64,000 bases of DNA from the NCBI GenBank assembly GCA_963667515.2, contig CAXXXY010000006.1, forward strand, positions 62,001 to 126,000. The letters run 5' to 3'. Positions 9,220 to 17,622 of the stretch are shown piece after piece (the first letter of the stretch is position 1; every line of letters starts with the position of its first letter). Origin of the DNA: VYDC01 sp963667515 (lineage in GTDB: Bacteria > Chloroflexota > Dehalococcoidia > UBA2979). The translations under genes and the position numbers were made by a program. Below the pieces are notes generated by a model. The model worked only from the letters and a program-made list of their open reading frames with translations, made no database searches and was not told the origin of the DNA.

Positions 9220-9558
9220 CAACGTTCCGTTGCATTCGAGGGGCTGCCGCTCCTGCTCGAGGGGTGGCAGCCCCTCGTGGCGTCCGGCGCGGCGCTCGTC
9301 GATCGCGGCTCGCGAGGCGTCGAGCGTCGGCGCCACGCCGGCGCTCCGGCATCGGGCGCGCCGCCGACCGTGCAGACGATCGCCGAGAGGAGCGCCGGAT
9401 CGCGCTGCAGCGCCCCACCGCCGGCAGGCCCCCCGTCGCTCCGCCACAGCGACCCCGGCTCCGCCCAGCCGGCCGCACGCCCGTGCCTGGCCGAGCCCGC
9501 CCCACGCTCGCTGCCCCTCGATCAGGAGCGGCAGCCCCTGGGGTCGAGCGGAACGCTC
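9220..9558. repeat. Inverted pair of mini-hairpin repeat units filling the ftsZ-nrdR gap
   Basis: The 465-bp gap between ftsZ and nrdR holds no convincing gene. It begins one base after the ftsZ stop with CAACG-TTC-CGTTG (9220-9232) and the flank CGAGGGGCTGCCGCTCCT, and near 9523-9558 has the reverse complement arrangement ending in GAGCG-GAA-CGCTC (9546-9558). The two units face each other across about 260 bp of unrelated sequence, so the whole resembles a small element with terminal inverted repeats. Bases 9559-9684 are unassigned nrdR leader. Confidence 0.75.
9238..9276 (+). terminator. Stem-loop after ftsZ
   Basis: A perfect 11-bp inverted repeat, GAGGGGCTGCC at 9238-9248 and GGCAGCCCCTC at 9266-9276, with a 17-nt loop, lies 18 nt after the ftsZ stop. 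No T-run follows, so a classical intrinsic terminator is only one reading. The left arm is also the conserved flank of the mini-hairpin repeat that starts at 9220. Confidence 0.5.
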
Positions 9559-9684
9559 GCGCTCGTGGACAGGTGGGGGGGAAGTGTGTGGACGTGGGGC
9601 GTGCCCCTCGGGCGCGGGCATGATGTACTCCACGGCGTCCCCGGAAGCCACCACGACTCCCCCCGACCGGAGCACGAACGCCCG

Positions 9685-10260
9685 ATGCGATGCCCCTCCT
9701 GTGGATCCGACTCGACCCGCGTGATTGATGCGCGCGCCGCCGACGAGGGCGTTCGGCGGCGGCGGGAGTGCCCCGCTTGCGGGGAGCGCTTCGTCACCGA
9801 GGAGCAGGCGCGCCGCGTCGCGCTGCTGGTGGCCAAGCGCGACGGCCGGCGCGAGGCGTTCCAGCGCGAGAAGCTGCTGGGGGGGCTGCGCCGCGCCGCC
9901 GGGAAGCGGCCGCTGCCCGCGGGCTCGCTCGACGCGGTGGCCGACGCCATCGAGGCGCGGCTCATCGCCAGCGGCCGGCCCGAGGTGGAGAGCCGCGTGA
10001 TCGGCGAGATGGCGATCATGCAGCTGCGCCGGCTCGACCCGATCGCCTACATCCGCTTCGCCTCGGACTACCGCGAGTTCGTCTCCGTGGATGAGATGCT
10101 GGACGAGCTGCACCGGTTGGCGCTCTCGCCGCTGCGGCCCGCCGACCAGCCGCGGCTCTTCCAGGACGAGGCGGACGGCATCGTCGACGGCAGCGCGGAG
10201 CTGCCGCAGGTGCCGCTCTCGCTCGAGGCCGCGCGCGAGCGCGTCTCCTCGCCCGTCTAG
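9685..10260 (+). CDS. nrdR: NrdR, transcriptional repressor of ribonucleotide reductase genes
   Basis: Zinc-finger plus ATP-cone repressor that senses dATP/ATP and controls nrd genes. The N-terminus has the zinc ribbon MRCPSCGSDSTRVIDAR ... CPACGERF, followed by the ATP-cone (VAKRDGRREAFQREKLLGGL) to about residue 140. At 191 residues it is about 40 longer than usual, with an extra acidic tail. ATG 9685 is chosen because the zinc ribbon must be N-terminal. The class II reductase gene lies just downstream (11387), so NrdR is probably its regulator; no clear NrdR box pair was recognised. Confidence 0.93.
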   Translation: MRCPSCGSDSTRVIDARAADEGVRRRRECPACGERFVTEEQARRVALLVAKRDGRREAFQREKLLGGLRRAAGKRPLPAGSLDAVADAIEARLIASGRPEVESRVIGEMAIMQLRRLDPIAYIRFASDYREFVSVDEMLDELHRLALSPLRPADQPRLFQDEADGIVDGSAELPQVPLSLEAARERVSSPV

Positions 10261-10412
10261 CCCTCGCCGCGACGCTCCCGCCGAGGCCAGCGAGGCGTCC
10301 GCCGCCCCGGTGGACGGCGGCGCTCGCGGCCGCGCCCCCGCGACAGGCGGCAGCGGGCGTGCCACCATCGGCGTGCGCATCGGCGACGCCGGCCGCGCGG
10401 GAGCGGGCGCCG

Positions 10413-11189
10413 ATGTACTGTTCGGGCTGCGGCACGGAGGCGAACGAGGGTGACCGCTTCTGCCGGCGCTGCGGCGGCACGCTCGCCGAGGCCGCCGACG
10501 CGGCCCCCGCCCCCGTCGCGCCGGCGCCCGCCCCGCTTCCGCCCGGTGGCGCGGCCGGCCCCGTGTGGGGCGGCGAGCCCGTCGCACCCGCCGCCTCGCG
10601 ATCGCCCCTTGCCTCGCCGGCACCGGCCGCGCCATCGCCCCCTGCCTCGACGGCGCCGGCGCCGCCGGCCGCGCCCGGCGCCGCACCGGCGGCGAGGCGC
10701 GTCCATGTGCCGGGGCGGATCGTGCGGCCGCGCGGGCCGGTGCTGGAGACGGCGGCGGGTGAGCTAGAGCTGGCCGGGTTCGGCGTGCGCTTCGGTGGGT
10801 GGCTCATCGACGTCGTCGTCTACGCGGCGGTCGCGATCGCGCTTTCGCTGCTCGCCCTCGCCGCCGCCCACGCTCCCGACGGCGGTCCCAGCGACGCGAG
10901 GGTGGAGACGGCGGGCAACATCTCGACGGCGGTCTGGGTTCTGCTGCTGTTCGCGGCCCTCTGGACCTTCAACGCGCTCGGCTGGTCGCCGGGCAAGCGG
11001 GCGCTGGGGCTGCGCATCGTCGACGAGCACGGGGCGAGGCCGGGGGCGGGCCGCGGGTTCGGCCGCACGATCGGCGCCATCGTGAGCTGGATATTCCTGG
11101 GCCTCGGCTTCCTGTGGGCGGCATGGGACGACGCGAAGCAGACCTGGCACGACAAGATGGCCTCCACCTACGTGGTCCGCCTCGGCTGA
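10413..11189 (+). CDS. Zinc-ribbon and RDD-domain membrane protein
   Basis: 258 residues. The N-terminus is a zinc ribbon (MYCSGCGTEANEGDRFCRRCGG, two CxxC knuckles), then about 85 residues of Ala/Pro-rich linker, then an RDD domain with three hydrophobic segments: GFGVRFGGWLIDVVVYAAVA, a second around WVLLLFAALWTFNALGWSPGKRALGLRIVD, and a third around IVSWIFLGLGFLWAAWDD. RDD proteins are membrane proteins of largely unknown role. The start ATG 10413 places the zinc ribbon first. A mini-hairpin repeat begins 2 nt after the stop. Confidence 0.85.
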   Translation: MYCSGCGTEANEGDRFCRRCGGTLAEAADAAPAPVAPAPAPLPPGGAAGPVWGGEPVAPAASRSPLASPAPAAPSPPASTAPAPPAAPGAAPAARRVHVPGRIVRPRGPVLETAAGELELAGFGVRFGGWLIDVVVYAAVAIALSLLALAAAHAPDGGPSDARVETAGNISTAVWVLLLFAALWTFNALGWSPGKRALGLRIVDEHGARPGAGRGFGRTIGAIVSWIFLGLGFLWAAWDDAKQTWHDKMASTYVVRLG

Positions 11190-11191
11190 GC

Positions 11192-11262
11192 GAGCGTTCC
11201 GCTCAACCCTGGGGGCTGCCGCGAGCGTTCCGCTCGACCGTGTGGGCTGCCGCTCCTCGGAG
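11192..11262 (+). repeat. Two tandem mini-hairpin repeat units
   Basis: Two copies of GAGCG-TTC-CGCTC (11192-11204 and 11223-11235), each followed by the GGGCTGCCGC flank, in direct orientation directly after the RDD gene. No facing unit was found before the nrdJ start. The rest of the gap to 11386 shows no gene. Confidence 0.8.
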
Positions 11263-11386
11263 ACCGCGCCGGTGCCCGAGCGCGATGCTGGGCGCGGAGA
11301 GGTGCTGCGGACGCGCGCCGTCGGCAGTCCGCGAGCTCCGCGGGGCGGACCGCCGCCGTGTACGATCGAGGGCGGGAGAGACGCCC

Positions 11387-13153
11387 ATGACCGCGCCCGC
11401 CGGGCCCCTCACGCCCGTCCCCTTCTCCGAGAACGCGCGCACCGTGCTCGCGCGGCGCTACCTGCTGCGCGACGAGGCGGGCGCGCTGCGCGAGACGCAC
11501 GAGCAGCTGCTGGAGCGGGTCGCGACCGCGATCGCCGAGGTGGAGGCGCCCGGCGAGCGCGGTCGCTGGGCGGAGCGCTTCCACGCGGAGCTCGCCTCGC
11601 TGCGCTTCCTGCCCAACTCGCCGACGCTGATGAACGCGGGCACCGGCCGCGGCACGCTCGCGGCCTGCTTCGTGCTCCCCGTCGAGGACACGCTCGAATC
11701 AATTATGTCGACGGCCGCGGCGGCGGCGCTCGTGCAGAAGTTCGGCGGCGGCACCGGCTTCTCGCTCTCGCGGCTGCGGCCCGAGGGCGAGCCGATCGCC
11801 AGCACCCACGGCGCCGCCTGCGGCCCGCTCTCCGTGCTGCGCCACTACGACGATGTCTCGCGCCTCGTCACGCAGGGCGGCAAGCGCGAGGGCGCGAACA
11901 TGGGCGTGCTGCGCGTCGACCACCCGGACGTGCGCGCCTTCGTCCACGCCAAGGACGACGGGGAGACGGCACGGCGCTTCAACATCTCGATCGGCGCCAC
12001 CGACGACTTCATGGCCGCCGCCGCCGGCCGACGCGCGCTGACGCTGCGCGACCCACGCGACGGCGCCGCCGCGGGCAGCGCCGACGCCTCGGCGCTCCTC
12101 GACGAGATCGCGGCATCGGCATGGCGCACCGGCGACCCGGGGCTGCTCTTCCTCGACGCCATCGAGCGCGCCAACCCCACGCCCGCGCTGGGAGCGATCG
12201 AGGCGACCAACCCCTGCGGCGAGGTGCCGCTGCTGCCGTGGGAGGCGTGCACGCTGGGCTCGCTGAACGTCGCGCGCTTCTGGGATGCGGGGCGCGGCGA
12301 GCTCGACATCGAGGCGCTCGCCGCGAGCGTGCGCGTCGCCGTGCGCTTCCTCGACGACGTGATCGACGCCGACCGCTTCCCGCTCCCGGAGATCGAGGAG
12401 GCGGTGCACGGCAGCCGCAAGATCGGCCTCGGCGTGATGGGCTTCGCGGACCTGTTGATCGCGGCCGGCGTCCCCTACGACTCGGAGCAGGCGCTCGTGC
12501 TGGCGGAGCGCCTGATGTCGACGCTGCGCGTCGAGGCCGACGGCGCCTCGGCGCAGCTCGCCGCCGAGCGCGGCCCCTTCCCGAACTCGGAGCGCTCCGT
12601 CTACGCGGGCGGCGAGCGCTACCGCAACGCCACGCGCACCAGCATCGCCCCCACCGGCACGATCGCGATCCTCGCGGGCGCCTCCTCGGGCATCGAGCCG
12701 CTGTTCTCGCTCGCGCACGAGCGGCGAATGGGCGACGGCACGCTGCTGCACGAAGCGAGCGGCGCCTTCGAGGCCGCGGCGCGCGACGGCGGGTACCACT
12801 CCCCGGAGCTCTACGCGGCGCTCGCCGCGGGCGATCCGCTCGCCTCGCGCCCCGAGGTGCCCGCCGAGGCGAGGCGGCTCTTCGCCACGGCGCTGGAGAT
12901 CGCGCCCGAGTGGCACGTGCGGATGCAGGCGGCCTTCCAGCGCCACGTCGATCTCGCCGTCTCCAAGACGGTGAACATGCCGCGCGACGCAACGCCCGAG
13001 CAGGTGCGCGCCGTGTACGAGCTCGCGTGGGATCTCGGCTGCAAGGGCGTGACCGTCTACCGCGACGGCTCCCGCGCCCACCAGGTGCTGGCGCACATCG
13101 CCCGCCCCGATCTCGCCGGCACCGCCGTCGCCTGCCCCATCTGCGAAGAGTGA
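11387..13153 (+). CDS. nrdJ: Class II (adenosylcobalamin-dependent) ribonucleotide reductase
   Basis: Reduces ribonucleotides to deoxyribonucleotides using B12, so needs no oxygen and no NrdB. 588 residues. The FLPNSPTLMNAG motif, substrate-site Cys94 (AACFVLPV), the FGGGTGFSLSRLRP segment, radical-site Cys277 in NPCGEVPL, and late motifs SIAPTGTIAILAGASSGIEP and KTVNMP all fit NrdJ. The usual C-terminal extension with the redox-shuttling cysteine pair is reduced to ACPICEE before TGA. A mini-hairpin repeat starts 3 nt later. The start ATG 11387 follows a GGGAGAG-type site. Confidence 0.93.
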   Translation: MTAPAGPLTPVPFSENARTVLARRYLLRDEAGALRETHEQLLERVATAIAEVEAPGERGRWAERFHAELASLRFLPNSPTLMNAGTGRGTLAACFVLPVEDTLESIMSTAAAAALVQKFGGGTGFSLSRLRPEGEPIASTHGAACGPLSVLRHYDDVSRLVTQGGKREGANMGVLRVDHPDVRAFVHAKDDGETARRFNISIGATDDFMAAAAGRRALTLRDPRDGAAAGSADASALLDEIAASAWRTGDPGLLFLDAIERANPTPALGAIEATNPCGEVPLLPWEACTLGSLNVARFWDAGRGELDIEALAASVRVAVRFLDDVIDADRFPLPEIEEAVHGSRKIGLGVMGFADLLIAAGVPYDSEQALVLAERLMSTLRVEADGASAQLAAERGPFPNSERSVYAGGERYRNATRTSIAPTGTIAILAGASSGIEPLFSLAHERRMGDGTLLHEASGAFEAAARDGGYHSPELYAALAAGDPLASRPEVPAEARRLFATALEIAPEWHVRMQAAFQRHVDLAVSKTVNMPRDATPEQVRAVYELAWDLGCKGVTVYRDGSRAHQVLAHIARPDLAGTAVACPICEE

Positions 13154-13156
13154 GCC

Positions 13157-13196
13157 GAGCGTTCCGCTCGACCCTAGAGGCTGCCGCTCCTCGAAG
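13157..13196 (+). repeat. Mini-hairpin repeat unit after nrdJ
   Basis: GAGCG-TTC-CGCTC (13157-13169) followed by the GAGGCTGCCGCTCCT flank, 3 nt after the nrdJ stop. The facing, reverse-oriented unit is at 13683-13719, on the other side of a small membrane protein gene. Confidence 0.8.
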
Positions 13197-13360
13197 CGGG
13201 CGCGCGGTGCTCGGGCGCGGGGACGGCGGCGCGGAGGGCTCGCGGGGCGCTCGGGCTCGTGGCCCGCGCAGCGGCGACCGCGCGACCGCTCGGTCCCGAG
13301 AGGGCCGACGTCGGCGCTCTCCGGACCGCGTCGCGGGGGGATGCCAGATACACTCGATGC

Positions 13361-13609
13361 ATGCCGTGGAGCGATCCCGAGGACCCGCGAGCGAGTAGCT
13401 GGCGCGACGTGCTGGAGCTGACGCTCGGGAGCTACGGCATCCTGCTGGGCTTCCTGCTGTTCGCCCTCGGCGGCTTCGCCCTCATTGCGCTCGCCTTCGT
13501 GCTGTTCTCGTGGCACACGCTCGCGGGCCTCGCCTACCTCGGGCTCGGCGTCGCCATCGTCATCGCGCTCTCGATCCGCGACCGCCGCCGCAACCCCCGC
13601 GTCAACTGA
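13361..13609 (+). CDS. Small two-helix membrane protein of unknown function
   Basis: 82 residues: an acidic N-terminus (MPWSDPEDPRASSWRD), two hydrophobic helices around residues 24-46 and 50-68, and a basic end (RDRRRNPRVN) suggesting both termini face the cytoplasm. No family recognised. Its coding appearance rests on hydrophobic patterning and a plausible ATG. It sits between a facing pair of mini-hairpin repeats (13157 and 13719), and a broken unit, GAGCGTTCCG, starts right after its stop. Confidence 0.6.
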   Translation: MPWSDPEDPRASSWRDVLELTLGSYGILLGFLLFALGGFALIALAFVLFSWHTLAGLAYLGLGVAIVIALSIRDRRRNPRVN

Positions 13610-13682
13610 CGAGCGTTCCGTCGCGCCCCGCCCCGCCCGCTCGCACGTCAACCGCCCCGCCCACACTGCCGCCAGCCGCCGC

Positions 13683-13719
13683 GAGGAGCGGCAGCCGCTC
13701 GAATCCAACGGAACGTTGG
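13683..13719 (-). repeat. Mini-hairpin repeat unit before the radical SAM gene
   Basis: Reverse-oriented unit: GAGGAGCGGCAGCCGCTCGA then CCAACG-GAA-CGTTGG (13705-13719), a 6-bp stem. It ends 12 nt before the GTG start of the next gene, so the hairpin lies in or next to its ribosome-binding region. Confidence 0.8.
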
Positions 13720-13731
13720 TAGACTCGACGG

Positions 13732-15372
13732 GTGACGGACGCACGGCAGGTCGCCCGCGAGCGGCTCCAGCGGGAGCGCGGCACCACCCGCAAGGAGTGG
13801 GGCGGCCGCATCCCCGTCGCGCTCGTCTACCCCAACTCCTACTACGTCGGCATGTCCAACCTCGCGGTGCAGAGCATCTACTCGACGCTCAACGCCTACG
13901 ACGACATCGTCTGCGAGCGCGCCTTCTACGACCCGCCGCCCCCCGACCGGCCGCACCCGGCGCCCGTGTTCTCGATCGAGTCGCAGCGCCCCCTCGGCGA
14001 CTTCGCGGTGCTCGCCTTCACGCTCTCCTACGAGTTCGACTACTTCCACCTCGTGCAGTCCCTGCGCGCGGCCGGCATCCCGCTGCGTGCCGAGGACCGC
14101 GACGAGCGCCACCCGCTGGTGATCGCGGGCGGCGCCTGCATGCTCACCAACCCCGTGCCGGTCTCGCCGTTCCTCGATGTCGCGGTGGCCGGCGAGGGCG
14201 AGGTGATCCTCCCGCACCTCGTCTCCGCGTGGCGCGACGGCCTCTACGGCTCGCGCGCCGAGCTGCTGGACGTGCTCGCGACGATCCCCGGCGTCTGGGT
14301 GCCGCAGCGCCCGCCCGACGGCGCCATCGAGCGCCAGTACGTGCACGACATCGCGGGCACCGCCGCCTACTCGACGGTGCTGACCGACGACACCGAGCTC
14401 TCGGGCATGACGCTCATCGAGTGCGCGCGCGGCTGCGGCCGCGGCTGCCGCTTCTGCATCGCGGGCTACGTCTTCCGCCCCCCGCGCTACCGCCCGCTGG
14501 AGGAGCTGCTGGAGGTCGTCGAGCACTCACTGGAGCACACGCCGCGCGTGGGGCTGCTGGGCGCGGCCGTCGCCGACCACCCCGAGCTCGACGAGCTGGT
14601 CGTGCAGTCGGCGGCGCGCGGCGCCTCCGTCTCCATCTCCTCGCTGCGCGTCGACAACCTCTCGCCCGAGGTGCTGCGCGTGCTCGCCGAGGGCGGGACC
14701 AAGACGGTGACGGTGGCGCCGGAGGCGGGCTCGGAGCGGATGCGCGCCGCCATCAACAAGGGCGTCTCGGAGGAGCAGATCCTGCGCGCCGCCGACATGG
14801 TCGGCCGCTCGGGCGCGCGGCGCTTCAAGCTCTACACGATGATCGGCCTCCCCGGCGAGGAGGAGGAGGATGTGCACGCCACGGCGACGCTGGCGAACCG
14901 CATCAAGCAGCGCCTCGACGCCGCGGGCAACGGCACGCGGCTCGTGATGTCGGTCAGCCCGCTGGTGCCGAAGCCGTGGACGGCCTACCAGTACCAGGAG
15001 CAGTTCGACGCGCGCACCATCAAGGAGCGCCAGGGCATCCTGAAGCAGCACTTCGCGCCCGGCGTCGAGTATCGCGGCGACTCGCCTCTGACGGCGCGCA
15101 TCGACGACGTGCTCTCCCGCGGCGACGAGCGCGTCGCCGACATGCTGGAGGCGATGCCGGACGGCCGCACCTCGACGTACCGCCGCTACATCACGGAGTA
15201 CGGCCTCGACGGCCCCTTCCCGTGGCAGGGCGAGCGCCCCCCGTGGTTCGTCGTGGACGTGGGCATGACGGAGCGCTTCCTGCTGCGCGAGATGGACAAG
15301 CACGACCGCATCAAGCGCACGATCCCCTGCCCGCCCCCCGAGGTCGGCTGCAAGCTCTGCGGGGTCTGCTAG
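13732..15372 (+). CDS. TIGR03960-like radical SAM protein with B12-binding-like N-terminus
   Basis: 546 residues. An N-terminal cobalamin-binding-like region (VALVYPNSYYVGMSNLAVQSIY) precedes a radical SAM core with the cluster motif ECARGCGRGCRFCIAGYVFRPPRYR (CxxxCxxC within it), then TVAPEAGSERMRAAINKG. This matches the family that in other bacteria is often fused to, or followed by, a DUF2344 partner; no partner is present here. Substrate is unknown, and a tRNA or cell-wall role is unproven. The GTG start at 13732 follows closely on a mini-hairpin repeat. Its TAG stop shares a CTAG with the convergent Abi-like gene. Confidence 0.85.
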   Translation: MTDARQVARERLQRERGTTRKEWGGRIPVALVYPNSYYVGMSNLAVQSIYSTLNAYDDIVCERAFYDPPPPDRPHPAPVFSIESQRPLGDFAVLAFTLSYEFDYFHLVQSLRAAGIPLRAEDRDERHPLVIAGGACMLTNPVPVSPFLDVAVAGEGEVILPHLVSAWRDGLYGSRAELLDVLATIPGVWVPQRPPDGAIERQYVHDIAGTAAYSTVLTDDTELSGMTLIECARGCGRGCRFCIAGYVFRPPRYRPLEELLEVVEHSLEHTPRVGLLGAAVADHPELDELVVQSAARGASVSISSLRVDNLSPEVLRVLAEGGTKTVTVAPEAGSERMRAAINKGVSEEQILRAADMVGRSGARRFKLYTMIGLPGEEEEDVHATATLANRIKQRLDAAGNGTRLVMSVSPLVPKPWTAYQYQEQFDARTIKERQGILKQHFAPGVEYRGDSPLTARIDDVLSRGDERVADMLEAMPDGRTSTYRRYITEYGLDGPFPWQGERPPWFVVDVGMTERFLLREMDKHDRIKRTIPCPPPEVGCKLCGVC

Positions 15373-16007
15373 ACGCCAGCCGCTGGCTGCGGACCTTCGA
15401 CGACGCCGAAGCCATAGAGCCTCGCGATGAGCACGATCGCGGCAGCCGACTGATGCAGGCATAACTCGGCGATCGGGCGATCGATATCTGGCTTGTCCGT
15501 GAGGCCATGCCGGCCGCCCTCATCGGAGGCGTAGCCGTACAGGTTCGCGATGCTGGCCGTCAGCGCGCCATACAACCCATGCTTTTCCTTCATGCGGTTG
15601 ATCGCCGAACCGAGCATCACCCGCTCGTCATTCAGCGCGACGCGAGCTACGCCTTCAACGGCCGTGATCGCATCCCTCACCGTGGCGAGGAAGTCAGCGT
15701 CCGGCCGCCGATAGAACCCCTCGAGCGCAGACTGGAATTGCCGGTCAGGCCCCACGAGGCGCTCGTCGCGTAGTAGCGCGCGTGCGGTCGCGACGGCTTC
15801 TTCGGACGGAGCCGTGCCAGGTGCATATATGCGCCCTCCGTCGTCCATCACATAGGCCGAGTGATAGCGGAGGAGTCGTGAAGTCAAGTGCTCGCGGAAG
15901 TCGTTCGCCAGCGATCCGTCACTCACCTTCTTTAGGTAGTAACCTCCCGGTCCACGGTTTTCTTGGACACCTGATTGGGGCAGGCTGCCCCGGCAGAGGA
16001 GGTGTCC

Positions 16008-16358
16008 ATGACCAGCTCCGCACAGGGATTGAACGGGCGTAGTGCGTCGCGAACGGAGCGCGTTCGCTTCTCCTCGCGACGGAAGAGCGAGGCGGTGCTG
16101 AGGCTGCTGCGCGGCGAGGAGTTGGACGCGCTCTCGCGCGAGCTGGGGGTGACCGCAGCGACGCTGTCGCAGTGGCGCGAGCGCTTACTCGCCGCCGGCC
16201 GGGCCTCGCTCACGAGCCGGCCTGCCGACGAGCGTGACGAGGAGATCCACCGACTGCAGGCGAAAGTCGGCGAGATCACGATGGCGAACGAGCTCCTGCT
16301 CCAGCGCGCGCATCAGCTGGAGGCAGGACTCCCTTTGGCACGCCGGAGGTCGAGGTGA
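16008..16358 (+). CDS. IS3-family OrfA (helix-turn-helix transposase subunit)
   Basis: 116 residues. DNA-binding half of the IS3 transposase: a helix-turn-helix region (AVLRLLRGEELDALSRELGVTAATLSQW) followed by a leucine-rich helix for multimerisation (EIHRLQAKVGEITMANELLL). ATG 16008 has an AGGAGG-type site 7 nt upstream. The stop overlaps the OrfB start (TGATG), and OrfB is in the -1 frame, so coupling or programmed -1 frameshifting could make OrfAB. Confidence 0.88.
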   Translation: MTSSAQGLNGRSASRTERVRFSSRRKSEAVLRLLRGEELDALSRELGVTAATLSQWRERLLAAGRASLTSRPADERDEEIHRLQAKVGEITMANELLLQRAHQLEAGLPLARRRSR

Positions 16359-17257
16359 TGAGTCGAACCACCTCGCCCTCCACGGGACGGCCGTACGGCA
16401 CGACGCGCATCTGCCAGCTGTGGGAGGTCCCGCGCTCGACCGTCTACGAGCGGCGGGCACGGGCGCGACGGCCTCTGCGGCCAGCAGCGAAGCGCGGGCC
16501 GAGGCAGGCGTGGACGGACGAGGCTCTCACGGAGCAGGTCCGAGCTGTGCTCGCCGCCTCCCCGTTCACGGGCGAGGGCTACCGCAAGGTGTGGGCGCGG
16601 CTGCGGCTGGCCGGTGTGCGCACCTCGAAGGGCCGGGTGCTGCGGCTGATGCGGGAGGCGGGACTGCTCGCCCCGACCCGCGTCGGGCGTCGGCGCGGAC
16701 CGCGGGTGCACGACGGGACGATCACCACCGAGCGGCCTGACGAGATGTGGGGGACCGACGCGACCTCCTGCCTCACCACCCGCGAGGGGAACGCCACCGT
16801 CTTCATCGCCGTCGATCACTGCACGCAGGAGTGCATCGGCATCCACGCGGCGCGACCGGGCACGCGCTTCGAGGCGCTGGAGCCGCTGCGGCAGGGGCTC
16901 CGGGAGCACTTCGACGGCTACGAGGCGGACCTCGCGCGGGGACTCGCTCTCCGCCACGACCACGGCAGCCAGTACCTGAGCGACCACTTTCAGGAGGAGC
17001 TGCGCTTCCTCGGCATCCGCTCCAGCCCGTCCTTCGTAGCCGCGCCCGAGGGCAACGGCTGCGCGGAACGCTTCATCCGCACGCTGAAGGAGCAGCTGCT
17101 GTGGGTGGAGCACTTCGAGACGGTGGAGGAGCTACGCCAGGCGCTGCTCGCCTTCAAGCAGCGCTACAACCAGCACTGGCTCGTCGAACGGCACGGCCAC
17201 CGCACCCCAGCCGCCGTCCGCGAGGCGCTCTCGCCGCGCACCGGGGCGGCCGCATGA
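16358..17257 (+). CDS. IS3-family OrfB (DDE integrase subunit)
   Basis: 299 residues with an RNase H-like rve catalytic core. The DD35E triad is visible: D134 (MWGTDATS), D201 (LRHDHGSQYLSDHF) and E237 (EGNGCAERFIRTLKEQ). The N-terminal HTH_21-like region contains SPFTGEGYRKVWARLR. GTG 16355 is an alternative start one codon earlier. The gene appears intact, so the element may be mobile. Confidence 0.9.
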   Translation: MSRTTSPSTGRPYGTTRICQLWEVPRSTVYERRARARRPLRPAAKRGPRQAWTDEALTEQVRAVLAASPFTGEGYRKVWARLRLAGVRTSKGRVLRLMREAGLLAPTRVGRRRGPRVHDGTITTERPDEMWGTDATSCLTTREGNATVFIAVDHCTQECIGIHAARPGTRFEALEPLRQGLREHFDGYEADLARGLALRHDHGSQYLSDHFQEELRFLGIRSSPSFVAAPEGNGCAERFIRTLKEQLLWVEHFETVEELRQALLAFKQRYNQHWLVERHGHRTPAAVREALSPRTGAAA

Positions 17258-17622
17258 TTACCGCCAGCGATGTGTCCAAGAAACCAGGAGCGGTACAGTA
17301 ATACGTAGCGCTACACGAGTCGATGAAGACCCACCACTGGCAGGTCCTAAGGAAGTCAAAGAAGCGGCGCACGTTCTCGTAGTCATACCCGCGGTCGAAT
17401 TCGCGACCATCAAGGTCGAGAGCTAGGATGACGCCATGCCACGCCCGCGAACACGCTTCGACCGAGAGGTTCGCGTCAAGCCATGTCGCGACCGCGTTGC
17501 GTACCCCATCTGGCACGGCCTCCTGCAGCAGTCCCCCGTCAGGAGGACGTCTCAGGCCTTCCGCATCCCCGAAGTAGCGGTAGCGGTCCATCAGCATGAT
17601 TCTAGGCTACGATTCTCGAGGA

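Larger units (their letters stand above)
15943..17296 (+). mobile_element. IS3-family insertion sequence, 1354 bp
   Basis: Two-ORF IS3-type element. It is bordered by a 5-bp direct repeat AGTAA (15938-15942 and 17297-17301), and TTTCTTGGACAC occurs in inverted orientation near both ends as part of imperfect terminal repeats. Boundaries are set by the reading frame of the interrupted host gene, which is restored exactly when the element and one repeat copy are removed. OrfA and OrfB are intact, so it may still be active. Only one copy is present in this window. Confidence 0.9.
15369..17597 (-). pseudogene. Abi/HEPN-like gene interrupted by an IS3-family element
   Basis: Two fragments of one minus-strand gene. 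The 5' part (17302-17597) encodes MLMDRYRYFGD ... FIDSCSATY, and the 3' part (15369-15942) encodes YLKKVSDGSLANDF ... to the stop. Removing the element plus one AGTAA copy restores one frame through TYYLKKVSDG, giving about 288 residues. The C-terminal half (AITAVEGVARVAL, ANLYGYASDEGGRHGLTD) resembles C-terminal domains of abortive-infection AbiJ-like/HEPN proteins. Base composition is visibly less GC-rich than its neighbours, suggesting transfer. The defence role is inferred from remembered motif resemblance only. Confidence 0.6.

Noticed and set aside
7030..10686. Very long minus-strand open frame of about 1200 codons across ftsA, ftsZ and nrdR
   Set aside because: High GC content keeps antisense frames open; the translated sequence is low-complexity Arg/Ala-rich with no domain, and the plus-strand genes are clearly real.
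9559..11386. Cobalamin riboswitch or NrdR box before nrdJ
   Set aside because: Looked for B12-box and NrdR-box patterns upstream of nrdJ and nrdR and saw none that could be defended by eye.
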